Source of the DNA: an uncultured cyanobacterium
GTDB lineage: Bacteria; Cyanobacteriota; Cyanobacteriia; Cyanobacteriales; FACHB-T130
Assembly: GCA_936920195.1 (NCBI GenBank)
Contig: CAKZHE010000097.1
Location: 31,741 to 95,740 of the forward strand
DNA: 64,000 nucleotides
Direction of reading: 5' to 3'
Below the pieces are notes generated by a model. It searched no databases. It worked only from the letters and a program-made list of their open reading frames with translations, and had not been told where the DNA came from. A program made the translations under genes and the position numbers. Below, one piece after another: positions 1-8,308 of this stretch. Positions within the stretch are counted from its first letter, which is position 1; each line of letters begins with the position of its first letter.

Positions 1-41
1 CTATCAACAGGTTGTCCAAGCAGGTTGGCAGCAGGGGTAAA

Positions 42-1526
42 ATGACAGTGGCGATCGCAACAACAGATACTTTAAAGCGAAATTGGCAGCCAATTATTCA
101 AGCCTTGGAAGCAGCAATTGGCAAAAAAGGCGTTGTCCAAAAACGGGAAGAATTGTTAACCTACGAATGTGATGGCCTAACCAGTTATCGCCAAACTCCC
201 GCCTTGGCAGTATTACCTAAGACTACCGCAGAAGTGGCAGCAGTGGTGAAAATATGCGATCGCTTTCAAGTGCCTTGGGTGGCGCGGGGTTCGGGTACAG
301 GACTTTCTGGCGGCGCGTTGCCAGTGGAAAACTGCGTTCTCATCGTCACCGCCTTAATGCGGAAAATCCTCAAAATTGACTTAGAAAATCAATTGGCAGT
401 CGTGCAACCAGGGGTAATTAATAACTGGGTAACTCAAGCCGTCAGCGGAGCCGGATTTTATTATGCTCCCGATCCTTCCAGTCAAAGTGTTTGTTCCATT
501 GGTGGTAACATTGCAGAAAATTCCGGCGGCGTTCATTGTCTGAAATATGGAGTGACAGTTAATCACGTTTTAGGCTTAAAATTAGTCTTACCCGATGGTT
601 CCATTGTGGATGTCGGCGGACAAATTCCCGAAATGCCCGGTTATGATTTAACCGGATTATTTGTTGGCTCCGAAGGCACTTTAGGCATTGCCACCGAAAT
701 CACCCTCAGAATTCTCAAGTCTGCTGAATCAATTTGCGTTCTCCTCGCCGATTTTACCAGTATTGAAGCGGCTGGCGATTCCGTCGCCGATATTATTAGT
801 AACGGCATTATTCCCGGCGGCATGGAAATCATGGACAACCTCAGCATCAATGCTGTGGAAGATGTGGTGGCAACAGGTTGTTATCCCAGAGATGCCGCCG
901 CCATCCTATTAGTCGAAATTGATGGGTTGGCAGCGGAAGTAGAAGTTAATAAGCAACGAGTTGCCGAAATTTGTACTAGGAATGGGGCGAGAAGTATTAC
1001 TACTGCCAGCGACCCCGAAACTAGATTAAAATTATGGAAAGGGCGTAAAGCTGCCTTTGCTGCGGCGGGTCATCTCAGTCCAGATTATTATGTTCAAGAT
1101 GGGGTAATTCCCCGCGCTCAAATGCGGTTTGTTTTGGGAGAAATTGAAGTCCTCAGTCAAAAATATGGCTATAAAATTGCCAATGTCTTCCATGCTGGCG
1201 ACGGCAATTTACACCCACTGATTCTCTACGATAACTCTGTTCCTGGAGCTTTGGCAGAAGTGGAAGAATTAGGCGGGGAAATTCTGAAACTGTGCGTCAA
1301 AGTGGGAGGAAGTATTTCTGGAGAACATGGCATTGGTGCAGACAAAAAGTGTTATATGCCCGAAATGTTTTCTGAAACAGATTTGGAAACTATGCAATGG
1401 GTAAAGCAAGTTTTCAACCCCAAGGGTTTAGCCAATCCGGGAAAAATATTTCCCACTCCTAAAACCTGTGGAGAAGCGGTGCGGGAGCAGGCAGCAAAAC
1501 ACTTTACGGCGGTGGAAAGGTTTTAA
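42..1526 (+). CDS. glcD: Glycolate oxidase subunit GlcD (FAD-linked oxidase)
   Basis: Oxidises glycolate to glyoxylate in photorespiratory salvage, as the FAD-binding catalytic subunit. The protein (about 494 aa) has the PCMH-type FAD-binding domain in its first 230 residues, with the glycine-rich RGSGTGLSGGA segment and PDPSSQSVCSIGGNIAENSGG. The C-terminal FAD-oxidase domain has FHAGDGNLHP and the closing GSISGEHGIG motif. The ATG at 42 is preferred to the in-frame TTG at 12, because the 10 extra residues resemble no family N-terminus. The window opens just upstream, so the promoter is not visible. It is followed 21 bp later by a small hypothetical gene on the same strand. D-lactate dehydrogenases of the same fold are a possible alternative. 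Confidence 0.9.
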   Translation: MTVAIATTDTLKRNWQPIIQALEAAIGKKGVVQKREELLTYECDGLTSYRQTPALAVLPKTTAEVAAVVKICDRFQVPWVARGSGTGLSGGALPVENCVLIVTALMRKILKIDLENQLAVVQPGVINNWVTQAVSGAGFYYAPDPSSQSVCSIGGNIAENSGGVHCLKYGVTVNHVLGLKLVLPDGSIVDVGGQIPEMPGYDLTGLFVGSEGTLGIATEITLRILKSAESICVLLADFTSIEAAGDSVADIISNGIIPGGMEIMDNLSINAVEDVVATGCYPRDAAAILLVEIDGLAAEVEVNKQRVAEICTRNGARSITTASDPETRLKLWKGRKAAFAAAGHLSPDYYVQDGVIPRAQMRFVLGEIEVLSQKYGYKIANVFHAGDGNLHPLILYDNSVPGALAEVEELGGEILKLCVKVGGSISGEHGIGADKKCYMPEMFSETDLETMQWVKQVFNPKGLANPGKIFPTPKTCGEAVREQAAKHFTAVERF

Positions 1527-1547
1527 AAAACTAAAAACTCAAAAATT

Positions 1548-1808
1548 ATGGCTCGATATACTCCCTATAACATCCAATTACAGATTACCCGAATGTTTCA
1601 ATCAGGGCAATCTTTCTTTGCGGCGATTAAAGTCCAAGATTGGCTGAAAGAACGTCAAGAAGATCCTACAGCCTATGATATTATCTTTCATCAAAAGCCT
1701 GCGGCTCCTGGTTCTAATCAAATCATTGCCGTGGAGATTGAACTGCGGCGTAAAGATGGCAAACCTGTAGAAGAATGGTTGCTGCAAGAATTGAATAATC
1801 AAAGTTAA
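1548..1808 (+). CDS. Small conserved-looking hypothetical protein
   Basis: 86 aa and soluble, with no signal peptide or membrane segment. I do not recognise a named domain. It starts 21 bp after glcD on the same strand, so the two may be co-transcribed. The sequence has a compact alpha/beta look: an amphipathic N-terminal half with FQSGQSFFAAIKVQDWL, then a charged strand with VEIELRRKDGKPVEEW. The stop overlaps the stop of the convergent RES gene by 3 bp. That tight packing supports a real gene. Confidence 0.6.
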   Translation: MARYTPYNIQLQITRMFQSGQSFFAAIKVQDWLKERQEDPTAYDIIFHQKPAAPGSNQIIAVEIELRRKDGKPVEEWLLQELNNQS

Positions 1809-2359
1809 ATAGGTCGAACAAAACTGTTGGGTTTTAGCCTATCTGGAAAAATAACTAGATTGTAAGCCTGTGGGTTTTCTTCTAGAGCAACGGCAGAGGG
1901 TACTTTCAAGGCTTCAATTGTTTGAATATTATACGCTGCTGCCCCAAGTAATTGAGTTGGAGCTTGTTGGTTTTCTGCCTGCATAGGTCGCCATAATCCA
2001 GTCAATTCCTGTAAATTTGTTCCTAAAGCTTGTTGAATAGCAGAATTAGTCAGGTCTAAAACTGATTCGAGCCGATATTCAATCTCAAGCATGATGCGGG
2101 GAGGTCCTTGCACTTGAATAAGTTCTGAACTGATTTGAAATAATGCTCTCACTTCCAAATTCGCAGTTAACTCACTGTCAGCTAAATAAAGTGCCTCAAA
2201 TTGTTCTTTTAGATTATATCTACCACCACAAATAAAAGAACCAATAGCAGACAAGGGATCTTGAGCAAATTCCGTTCTAATGGAGCGAAAGCCAGTACCT
2301 TCTATAATTATGGTAGTTAGTCGAGGTAAAACAGCATTAAGCTGAGGGCTAGGCAGCAT
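1805..2359 (-). CDS. RES-domain toxin of a Xre/MbcA/ParS-type toxin-antitoxin pair
   Basis: 184 aa. The family pattern is visible: GTGFRSIR (Arg25), DPLSAIGSFICGGRYN (Arg47, Tyr48), ALYLADS, then Glu69 in ANLEV. RES toxins characterised elsewhere degrade NAD+ and so halt growth. It lies downstream of, and on the same strand as, a gene whose C-terminus matches the toxin-binding domain of the cognate antitoxins. That gives the usual antitoxin-then-toxin order, here with an unusually long 112-bp gap. A hairpin with a T-run in the gap may lower read-through into the toxin. Function is inferred from family and context. Confidence 0.85.
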   Translation of the reverse strand: MLPSPQLNAVLPRLTTIIIEGTGFRSIRTEFAQDPLSAIGSFICGGRYNLKEQFEALYLADSELTANLEVRALFQISSELIQVQGPPRIMLEIEYRLESVLDLTNSAIQQALGTNLQELTGLWRPMQAENQQAPTQLLGAAAYNIQTIEALKVPSAVALEENPQAYNLVIFPDRLKPNSFVRPI

Positions 2360-2380
2360 TCTGATAATAGAAGTTGTTGA

Positions 2381-2425
2381 TTAAAAAAATAATTGAGGTT
2401 AAAGATTTTTCCGGTTAACCTCAAT
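2381..2425 (-). terminator. Intrinsic terminator/attenuator between antitoxin and toxin
   Basis: Perfect 11-bp inverted repeat ATTGAGGTTAA/TTAACCTCAAT (2392-2402 and 2415-2425) with a 12-nt loop. Read on the minus strand it is followed by TATTTTTTT (2383-2391). This is a canonical Rho-independent terminator pointing from the antitoxin toward the toxin. It lies inside the presumed operon, so it probably acts as an attenuator. Confidence 0.75.
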
Positions 2426-2471
2426 CATTTGTGTTGCCAGAATCTCTTTGGTGAACCATTAGCGATCAGCT

Positions 2472-2831
2472 TTAAATAGGTTGACCAGTGTTCATTGCAT
2501 GAACTAATTCTTCAACAACTTCAATCTTCCCTTCTAGTAAGTAAGAAAGAGCAGTACGCCCTCCAAGTTGAGGATTGGGAGAACGCAGCCAAATTTGGAC
2601 ATAATCCATCGATCCATCTAATAGTTCGCGCAATTCTGTCACTACCCGATCAAGTCTTTTTTGGTTTTCTTTAAGTTTGCCCTGGTGGAGTTTGGATGGC
2701 ATAGAAGTTTTTTGGTAACAATTTGGAATATGCGAGATAACCTGATCTATTTCTTCTTTTGAAAACCCTGGAATCTCATCTAAACCAGAAAAAGGAAGAA
2801 TTTGAGTGTCATCTCGTGATTTAAGAGCCAT
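2472..2831 (-). CDS. Antitoxin with Xre/MbcA/ParS toxin-binding domain (DUF2384-like)
   Basis: 119 aa. The C-terminal about 50 residues carry the toxin-binding signature of this family: WLRSPNPQLGGRTALSYLLEG followed by an amphipathic helix VVEELVHAMNTGQP. The N-terminal half (KSRDDTQILPFSGLDEIPGFSKEEIDQVI) does not look like a clear helix-turn-helix. This may therefore be a short form, or one with a diverged DNA-binding part. It is upstream of and co-directional with the RES toxin. By family it should neutralise the toxin and autoregulate the operon. Confidence 0.75.
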   Translation of the reverse strand: MALKSRDDTQILPFSGLDEIPGFSKEEIDQVISHIPNCYQKTSMPSKLHQGKLKENQKRLDRVVTELRELLDGSMDYVQIWLRSPNPQLGGRTALSYLLEGKIEVVEELVHAMNTGQPI

Positions 2832-3543
2832 AACTGATTCCTTATGAATGCTAAGGCAGCATTATCATTAATGAAGGTTTTTCGCCATATAGCGAAGCCA
2901 ATAATGAGACTTAAGTCATGTTTATGCAAGACCAGATCATTTTTTGGCCTTTTATACTATATCCTTTTGACTGCATTTATGTCAATATTTTTACGCAAAC
3001 TTTGAATTTGTACGCTATATGTGGTGTGTCATTGGGATTAAATCCCACTAAATCTAGCGACATGGCATAATTTTTGGTCAAGATCAAATTACAAAATGTT
3101 ACTAGATTATTACTAAAATATCGTTGTCAGCGGCGATTCCCTAGGCGGAACATGGAGTTAAAAAATCTGGGAAAGTCTTGACAAGCAACTTCAAACTCCC
3201 TAAGCTAGTTTATTGAAAATAACTTGCATTAACTTTGACTGGTTGTCATACCAGTCAGTACCTAAGCAGTAGCAACTGTCAGCGAGCCAAAGAAAATCCT
3301 GTCAATGGCGATGGGACTAGCAGTCATGCTCAATTTTCTGGCTCGTATCAGTCCTATTGCCAGCACTCTATTGAATTATCCAGCCCCAAGAAAGGCTAGT
3401 TTACGCTAAACTAATTGAGAAATACTAGCAATACAGTTTTTTCTGATAAACTTTCCTAAGACCTTGGGTTTGTTGGACAATGGAGACAAGTTATTTGATA
3501 ATGATTATCGTTCCTGTTTGTTGGTGTGAGAATTAAGTAGAAA
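2832..3543. other. 712-bp intergenic region upstream of the porin
   Basis: No convincing gene. It holds a perfect 7-bp stem TGACTGG/CCAGTCA with an 8-nt loop (3236-3257). A longer imperfect inverted repeat has GAGCCAAAGAAAAT near 3281 and its partner ATTTTCTGGCTC near 3332-3343. The Fur-box palindrome at 3497-3509 lies just before the porin. A 34-codon reading frame near 3306-3410 inside the imperfect repeat has no clear ribosome-binding site and is not called. The length suggests a long 5' leader or control region for the porin. Confidence 0.5.
3497..3509 (+). promoter_or_regulatory. Fur box (iron-responsive operator)
   Basis: GATAATGATTATC is a perfect 6-1-6 palindrome and matches the core of the bacterial Fur consensus. 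It ends 34 bp before the porin start codon. The porin family takes up iron in cyanobacteria, so Fur repression in iron-replete cells is the expected mode. Confidence 0.8.
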
Positions 3544-5181
3544 ATGTTGAAAATCCTTGACCTATGCCTGAAATTAGGTGCTACCACCCTGGGTATAATC
3601 TGGGCAGCTAGTAGCGCGATCGCCTCTGAGCCACCTGTCGCCCCTCAACCCACCACTTTAGAGCCAATTAATCTCTACAATGGCGCTGAGAGCGAAGATC
3701 CGATGGAACAAGTCTCCAACGTCTCCCAATTAACTGATGTGAACCCAGGGGATTGGGCTTACGAATCCTTGAGAGCATTAGTTGAGCGCTATGGCTGTAT
3801 TTCCGGCTATCCCGACAGCTTATTTCGCGGCAACCGCAGCCTATCTCGTTATGAATTTGCCGCTGGTGTCAATACCTGTCTCAAGCAAATTGAAAAGTTG
3901 TTAGTTGATACCTCAAATGTTGCCACTCGCCAAGATTTAGAATCATTGCAACGGCTCACACAGGAATTTCAGGCCGAAATTTCTAGTCTCCGAGCTAGAG
4001 TAGATAACCTAGAAACCCGCACCGAATTTCTAGAAAACCATCAATTTTCCACCACTACTAAACTCAACGGTGAAGTTGTAGTAGCCCTGACGGGAATTGC
4101 TACGGGACAGGGACCGCAAAGTAGTAATACAATTCCCTTTGGTAATAGTCGAGAAATTCCTCGCAATACCGTCTTGGCAGCACGAACTCGCTTAAACTTT
4201 GATACCAGCTTTACTGGAGAAGATTTACTTCGTACTCGACTGCAATCAACTAATTTGGATGCCTATTCTGCCAATACTACTTTAGTCCCAGAAGGAGATT
4301 TGCGGTTTGGGGCGGGAGCCTTTGGTACAGGGAGTAACCAAGTGGTCATTGATGCTCTTTTTTACAGCTTTCCCTTGGGAAAAAATACATCTGTGGTGTT
4401 AGAAGCCAATGCCGGAGCCAGCGACGATTTTGCCGCTACCATCAATCCCTTTATTGATGGGGATGGTGGTAGCGGTGCTTTGACTAACTTTGCTACCCGC
4501 AACCCAATTTATTATTACGCTAGTGGTTCGGGATTGGCAATTAATCACAAATTTGGCAATAGTGCCGAACTCAGTTTAGGCTATCTTGCCCCCAATGGGG
4601 CTAATCCTCTGACTAGCAACGGGTTGTTTAATGGAGCCTATGGCGCGATCGCTCAACTACTTTTCAAACCCAGCGAAAAGTTTAATTTGGGCTTTTACTA
4701 CCTGAATGCTTACAACACCGATAATGGGACAGGTAGTCTGAATACGAACTTATTCCGCGCCACTAATTTACCAGTATCTACCAATTCCTATGGGGTAGGT
4801 GCTTCTTGGCAACTTAGTCCCCAATTTCTAATTAATGGTTGGGCGGGATATACCGCTGCGCGAGTGATTAATACTGGGGATGCGGATATTTGGAATTATG
4901 CGATCGCCCTGGCTTTTCCCGATCTTGGCAAGGAAGGTAATTTAGCCGGAATTGTAGTTGGGATGGAACCCAAATTAAGTGGTGTCAGCAGTTCTTTGAC
5001 TACTGCTAAAGGTATTGGTAGAGATCCCGATACTTCATTGCATATCGAAGGTTTCTATCAATATAAAGTTTCCGACAACGTAGCCATTACACCTGCCTTA
5101 GTGTGGTTAACAGCACCAAATCACGACGAACGCAACAGTGATATTGTCATTGGCACAATCAGGACTACGTTTACATTTTAG
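3544..5181 (+). CDS. Iron-uptake porin, SLH domain plus OprB-type beta-barrel
   Basis: Outer-membrane channel of 545 aa. It has a signal peptide (about 1-28, hydrophobic ATTLGIIWAASSAIAS). An SLH domain follows at about 62-112 (LTDVNPGDWAYESLRALVE, ISGYPDSLFRG, LSRYEFAAGVN), which binds the peptidoglycan-linked polymer. Next is a short coiled coil at about 125-160 (LQRLTQEFQAEISSLRARVDNLE). The rest is a beta-barrel with alternating aromatic strands, ending in VIGTIRTTFTF with the terminal Phe typical of outer-membrane proteins. Architecture and length match the cyanobacterial iron uptake porin family. A Fur box lies 34 bp upstream. Confidence 0.92.
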   Translation: MLKILDLCLKLGATTLGIIWAASSAIASEPPVAPQPTTLEPINLYNGAESEDPMEQVSNVSQLTDVNPGDWAYESLRALVERYGCISGYPDSLFRGNRSLSRYEFAAGVNTCLKQIEKLLVDTSNVATRQDLESLQRLTQEFQAEISSLRARVDNLETRTEFLENHQFSTTTKLNGEVVVALTGIATGQGPQSSNTIPFGNSREIPRNTVLAARTRLNFDTSFTGEDLLRTRLQSTNLDAYSANTTLVPEGDLRFGAGAFGTGSNQVVIDALFYSFPLGKNTSVVLEANAGASDDFAATINPFIDGDGGSGALTNFATRNPIYYYASGSGLAINHKFGNSAELSLGYLAPNGANPLTSNGLFNGAYGAIAQLLFKPSEKFNLGFYYLNAYNTDNGTGSLNTNLFRATNLPVSTNSYGVGASWQLSPQFLINGWAGYTAARVINTGDADIWNYAIALAFPDLGKEGNLAGIVVGMEPKLSGVSSSLTTAKGIGRDPDTSLHIEGFYQYKVSDNVAITPALVWLTAPNHDERNSDIVIGTIRTTFTF

Positions 5182-5219
5182 TTGATTCCCTCTACCCTTA
5201 AAACGGAGGTAACTTACCG

Positions 5220-5270
5220 CCTACCAGTTAACGGTGCGTTAGCGATAGCGTAACGCACCCTACTACTACC
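5220..5270. repeat. Dispersed palindromic repeat, GGTGCGTTA family
   Basis: GGTGCGTTA (5233-5241) and TAACGCACC (5251-5259) flank GCGATAGCG-type sequence, with CTACCAGTTAAC to the left. The same palindrome recurs at 11509-11541, 31255-31291 and twice at 62081-62155. It lies between convergent genes, where its hairpin could also end transcription. Confidence 0.75.
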
Positions 5271-5340
5271 AGGGCTGTTTCATTCGTGAGGGAAAGAAAG
5301 TAAATAGGAGCAAAAGCCATGCTCAGTGCAAAAAGAGAAG

Positions 5341-6282
5341 TTAGCGCTCTTTGATTTGCACATAGCGGTTGAGTAAATTCATCCCCCCAGCAATGCTGAG
5401 ACTAATGGTTAAGTAAGTACCGATGAGCAGTAACATTACTTCTACGACTCGTCCAGTTTGATTAAAGGTGGTAGAAGCGACAAAATAAACATCGGGATAG
5501 CCAATGGCACTGGCTAAACTGGAGTTTTTGGCTAGGTTTAAATATTGGCTAGTTAGGGGAGGAATAATTACTCGCAAGGCTTGGGGAAAGATAACTAAAC
5601 GCATGGCTAGACTGGGTTTTAGTCCTAGCGATCGCGCCGCTTCCCATTGTCCCCTTGGTACTGATTGTATCCCAGCGCGGACGATTTCGGCAATAAACGC
5701 CCCGGTATAACAAGTTAGTCCAATTAATAGCGCTCCAAATTCGGGAGAGAGAACAATTCCAAATATTTCTAGTCCATTACCTGTGAGGGAAATAAACCCG
5801 AATAATTGAATTTTTCCGGCGGTTTTGGCAGCACCGAGGAAAATTGCTAAATACCAAAAAAGTAATTGTACTAGCAGGGGAGTATTCCGGAAAGTTTCGA
5901 CATAAATTAAGGAGAGATTCCGCACCAACCAGTTATCAGAAAGTCGGGCAATCCCCATACTAACCCCGACAATAGTAGTCAGGATAATTCCCGCTACCAT
6001 TACCCGCAAAGAGTTGAGCAAACCTAGTAATAAAGCCAGCAAATAAGAATCAGCGGGGGTGTAAGGAATGGGTTTTTCGCCAATTTCAAAAGATGCCTGC
6101 GATCGCAAAAAATCAAACCCTAGTTCAATCCCTCGTTGCTCCAAATTGTAGTCTAAATTATCCCATAGGATCAGGATGGCGATCGCCAACAATCCCAACA
6201 CGCCAATTTGCATCGCTATGCGCCAAAAGCGGACATCGCGCCAAAAGTTATTTTTCAGTTTAGAATTAGGATTAATGTTCAT
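5341..6282 (-). CDS. natG: Amino-acid ABC transporter permease (NatG/AapQ type)
   Basis: About 313 aa inner-membrane permease of the polar amino-acid uptake family. It has an N-terminal membrane segment (IGVLGLLAIAILILW), a periplasmic stretch, and then the binding-protein-dependent transport core. Hydrophobic helices are followed by the EAA loop AEIVRAGIQSVPRGQWEAARSLGL, which contacts the ATPase. The start is set at the ATG at 6282 (MNINPNSKL), 4 bp after the natF stop. An in-frame start at 6318 would overlap natF by 32 bp. A second permease (NatH) and an ATPase (BgtA) are needed, but neither is adjacent: the next gene is the convergent porin. They may be encoded elsewhere. Confidence 0.87.
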   Translation of the reverse strand: MNINPNSKLKNNFWRDVRFWRIAMQIGVLGLLAIAILILWDNLDYNLEQRGIELGFDFLRSQASFEIGEKPIPYTPADSYLLALLLGLLNSLRVMVAGIILTTIVGVSMGIARLSDNWLVRNLSLIYVETFRNTPLLVQLLFWYLAIFLGAAKTAGKIQLFGFISLTGNGLEIFGIVLSPEFGALLIGLTCYTGAFIAEIVRAGIQSVPRGQWEAARSLGLKPSLAMRLVIFPQALRVIIPPLTSQYLNLAKNSSLASAIGYPDVYFVASTTFNQTGRVVEVMLLLIGTYLTISLSIAGGMNLLNRYVQIKER

Positions 6283-6286
6283 GTGA

Positions 6287-7333
6287 TTACCGGAAAGGAG
6301 GAGAATACAGCAATCCACCCTTTGACCATTGATTATTCAACCCGCGTGGGAGGTTAAAAGATGTTTTGCTACCGAGATTGCGATCGTAAACTTCTCCATA
6401 ATTGCCCACGTGCTTGACAATGCGAACCGCAAAATCATTAGTTAAACCCATTCCCGTACCTAGTTCCCCTTCTGTTCCCAAAAAACGTTTAATTTCTGGG
6501 TTAGGATTACTCGCCATCTCACTCACATTCTGGGAAGTAATCCCCAATTCTTCTGCCCCAATTAAACTATAAACGCTCCATTGCACCACATCATGCCATT
6601 TGGCATCGCCTTTAGCAACTGCTGGAGCCAAAGGTTCTTTAGAAATAACTGTATCTAAGATTAAATGTTCCTCTGGTTTGGGGAGGGTACTGCGACGAGA
6701 AAGCAATTGGGAACGATCGGAAGTGACACCTTGACAGCGGCCTTCAACATAGGTAGCGTAGGCTATATTGATATCTTCAAATACCACCAATTTATAGGGA
6801 ATATTCCGCTGCCGCATTTGATCGGAAAGATTTTGTTCGTTGGTTGTCCCAATCTGAGTACAAATCGATTTATCTTTTAATTGTTCCAAAGATTTGATGC
6901 CGCTGTCTTTCCGCACCATGATCCCTTGACCATCATAAAAGACCACGGGAGCAAATTCTAGTCCCACACTTGTCCCCCGACTGAGAGTCCAACTGGTATT
7001 GCGACTCAAAAGGTCAATTTCCCCGGATTGCAAAGCGGTAAATCTTTCCTTGGCATTCAATTTGCGAAATTCTACTGCATTGGGATTATCAAATACTGCT
7101 GCTGCCACGGCGCGGCAAACATCCACATCCAATCCAGCAAATTTGCCATCGGAACTCACAAAGCTAAATCCCGGCAGTTCTCCGCTAACTCCGCAAATTA
7201 GTTTCCCCCGCTGTTTAACGGTATCTAATCGACTAACAGTTTGTTTTCCGGCTTTTTCAGTTCGCTGCCGACAAGCTGCCAGAGGCAGAATTGCGAGCAT
7301 CAAGGCTACTAGCAAAGAACTCCATTTACGCAT
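6287..7333 (-). CDS. natF: Amino-acid ABC transporter substrate-binding lipoprotein (NatF/AapJ type)
   Basis: 348 aa. The N-terminus MRKWSSLLVALMLAILPLAAC is a lipoprotein signal with lipobox LAAC, so the mature protein should be membrane-anchored in the periplasm. The body is a type-II solute-binding fold: RGKLICGVSGELPGFSF, GLDVDVCRAVAAAVF, LLSRNTSWTLSRG, KSICTQIGTTNEQNL. These match general L-amino-acid binding proteins (AapJ/BztA). In Anabaena the orthologous NatF feeds the N-II permease for acidic and neutral polar amino acids. It forms an operon with natG. Confidence 0.88.
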   Translation of the reverse strand: MRKWSSLLVALMLAILPLAACRQRTEKAGKQTVSRLDTVKQRGKLICGVSGELPGFSFVSSDGKFAGLDVDVCRAVAAAVFDNPNAVEFRKLNAKERFTALQSGEIDLLSRNTSWTLSRGTSVGLEFAPVVFYDGQGIMVRKDSGIKSLEQLKDKSICTQIGTTNEQNLSDQMRQRNIPYKLVVFEDINIAYATYVEGRCQGVTSDRSQLLSRRSTLPKPEEHLILDTVISKEPLAPAVAKGDAKWHDVVQWSVYSLIGAEELGITSQNVSEMASNPNPEIKRFLGTEGELGTGMGLTNDFAVRIVKHVGNYGEVYDRNLGSKTSFNLPRGLNNQWSKGGLLYSPPFR

Positions 7334-7538
7334 CAGTCACACCAGTTATCTAGTTAGGAAAAACAAATCAGTCTATTCTAACATAGTATAGAGGCTCTGC
7401 GATCGCCCAATAGACAAAACAATTGCCAATTGTTAGCATGAAACTATCAAATAATTTCTTGAAAAGAATGCGATCGCCGCCTGTCTCCAAGCCCGTGCAG
7501 AAAGGGGTTTCTCTCCAACACCCTGCTAATTCAACTTC

Positions 7539-7898
7539 CTATGAAAGGGGTTTTCTAAACCGATGTCCATCCGGTTCTACAACTACAAATGCCCCTTTTA
7601 GTTCTACTTCAGAGTAAGCTTCTATAACTCCTTTTAGTTCATTGTGAACTCCATTTACCGTTTTAGGTAAGACTCGAAGGTAAATCACACCTGTTCCGAT
7701 TGCCCTAACAAAAACAAGATTGCCGTAATCTCTGTCTCGCGTAATAAGGATGCGATTTTCTGCTTGCGCTACTCTAAGTATTTCTTCATCACTTGCTTGC
7801 GCTAGACCTATTTGAGCGACAATAATTACATCGTGTCCTGCATCAATCAAAAACTTTGTGGTAACAGCGTACACATCTTGGTCTATTAGAAATTTCAT
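7539..7898 (-). CDS. DUF5615 PIN-like toxin protein
   Basis: 119 aa from the ATG at 7898. A longer in-frame start adds residues that overlap the upstream gene and do not fit the family. Signatures are FLIDQDVY near the start, AGHDVIIV, DEEILRVA and ILITRDRDYGNLVF. The acidic residues are those expected of a PIN-like nuclease core, and it matches DUF5615 proteins. It starts 2 bp after the DUF433 gene, the usual pairing for a VapBC-like module. RNase activity is inferred from the fold only. Confidence 0.85.
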   Translation of the reverse strand: MKFLIDQDVYAVTTKFLIDAGHDVIIVAQIGLAQASDEEILRVAQAENRILITRDRDYGNLVFVRAIGTGVIYLRVLPKTVNGVHNELKGVIEAYSEVELKGAFVVVEPDGHRFRKPLS

Positions 7899-7900
7899 AA

Positions 7901-8125
7901 TTAAGCTAAGGCCAAGCGAACATCGACCGCCGCCACCAGTGCGATCGCATACTGTAGGCAAGCCCGAATATCCTCCACTTGCAGATCGGGATAGTAGTCT
8001 CGGATAATTTCTGCAAAAGAAAGCCCTTCATTTAGTAATTCGAGAACGCTTTGTACGGTAATGCGCGTACCCACTATGCAAGGCTTACCGAAGTGGATTT
8101 GAGGGTTGACCGAGATTCTGTCCAT
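7901..8125 (-). CDS. DUF433 antitoxin-like protein
   Basis: About 74 aa. Carries the DUF433 signature: PQIHFGKPCIVGTRITVQSVLELL, then GLSFAEIIRDYYPDL and VEDIRACLQYA. This is a small helix-turn-helix-like fold. The ATG at 8125 is preferred; a GTG three codons upstream (8134) is possible. It is tightly coupled to the DUF5615 gene and probably acts as the antitoxin and DNA-binding partner. Upstream are several HIP1 octamers and an inverted repeat at about 8238-8271. Confidence 0.85.
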   Translation of the reverse strand: MDRISVNPQIHFGKPCIVGTRITVQSVLELLNEGLSFAEIIRDYYPDLQVEDIRACLQYAIALVAAVDVRLALA

Positions 8126-8308
8126 GTTAACCACACAGCTATATGTCTCTTCTATTTTAAGTCATAAAGTTGGCGATCGCACCTCTTCACCGATTCATCT
8201 TCTCACCAGACATTATTGAGAAGAGGATGAAAAATGCGATCGCCTTTGTTTTTTTATTCATAGGCGATCGCTTCCCTTATTGCTGATTTTCAACAATTCG
8301 GGCTTTAA

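Noticed and set aside
3306..3410. A 34-codon hydrophobic frame in the porin leader
   Set aside because: It lies within an imperfect inverted repeat, has no clear ribosome-binding site and matches no family known to me.
7423..7617. A 64-codon plus-strand frame between natF and DUF5615
   Set aside because: Half of it is antisense to the DUF5615 gene and it has no ribosome-binding site or recognisable domain.
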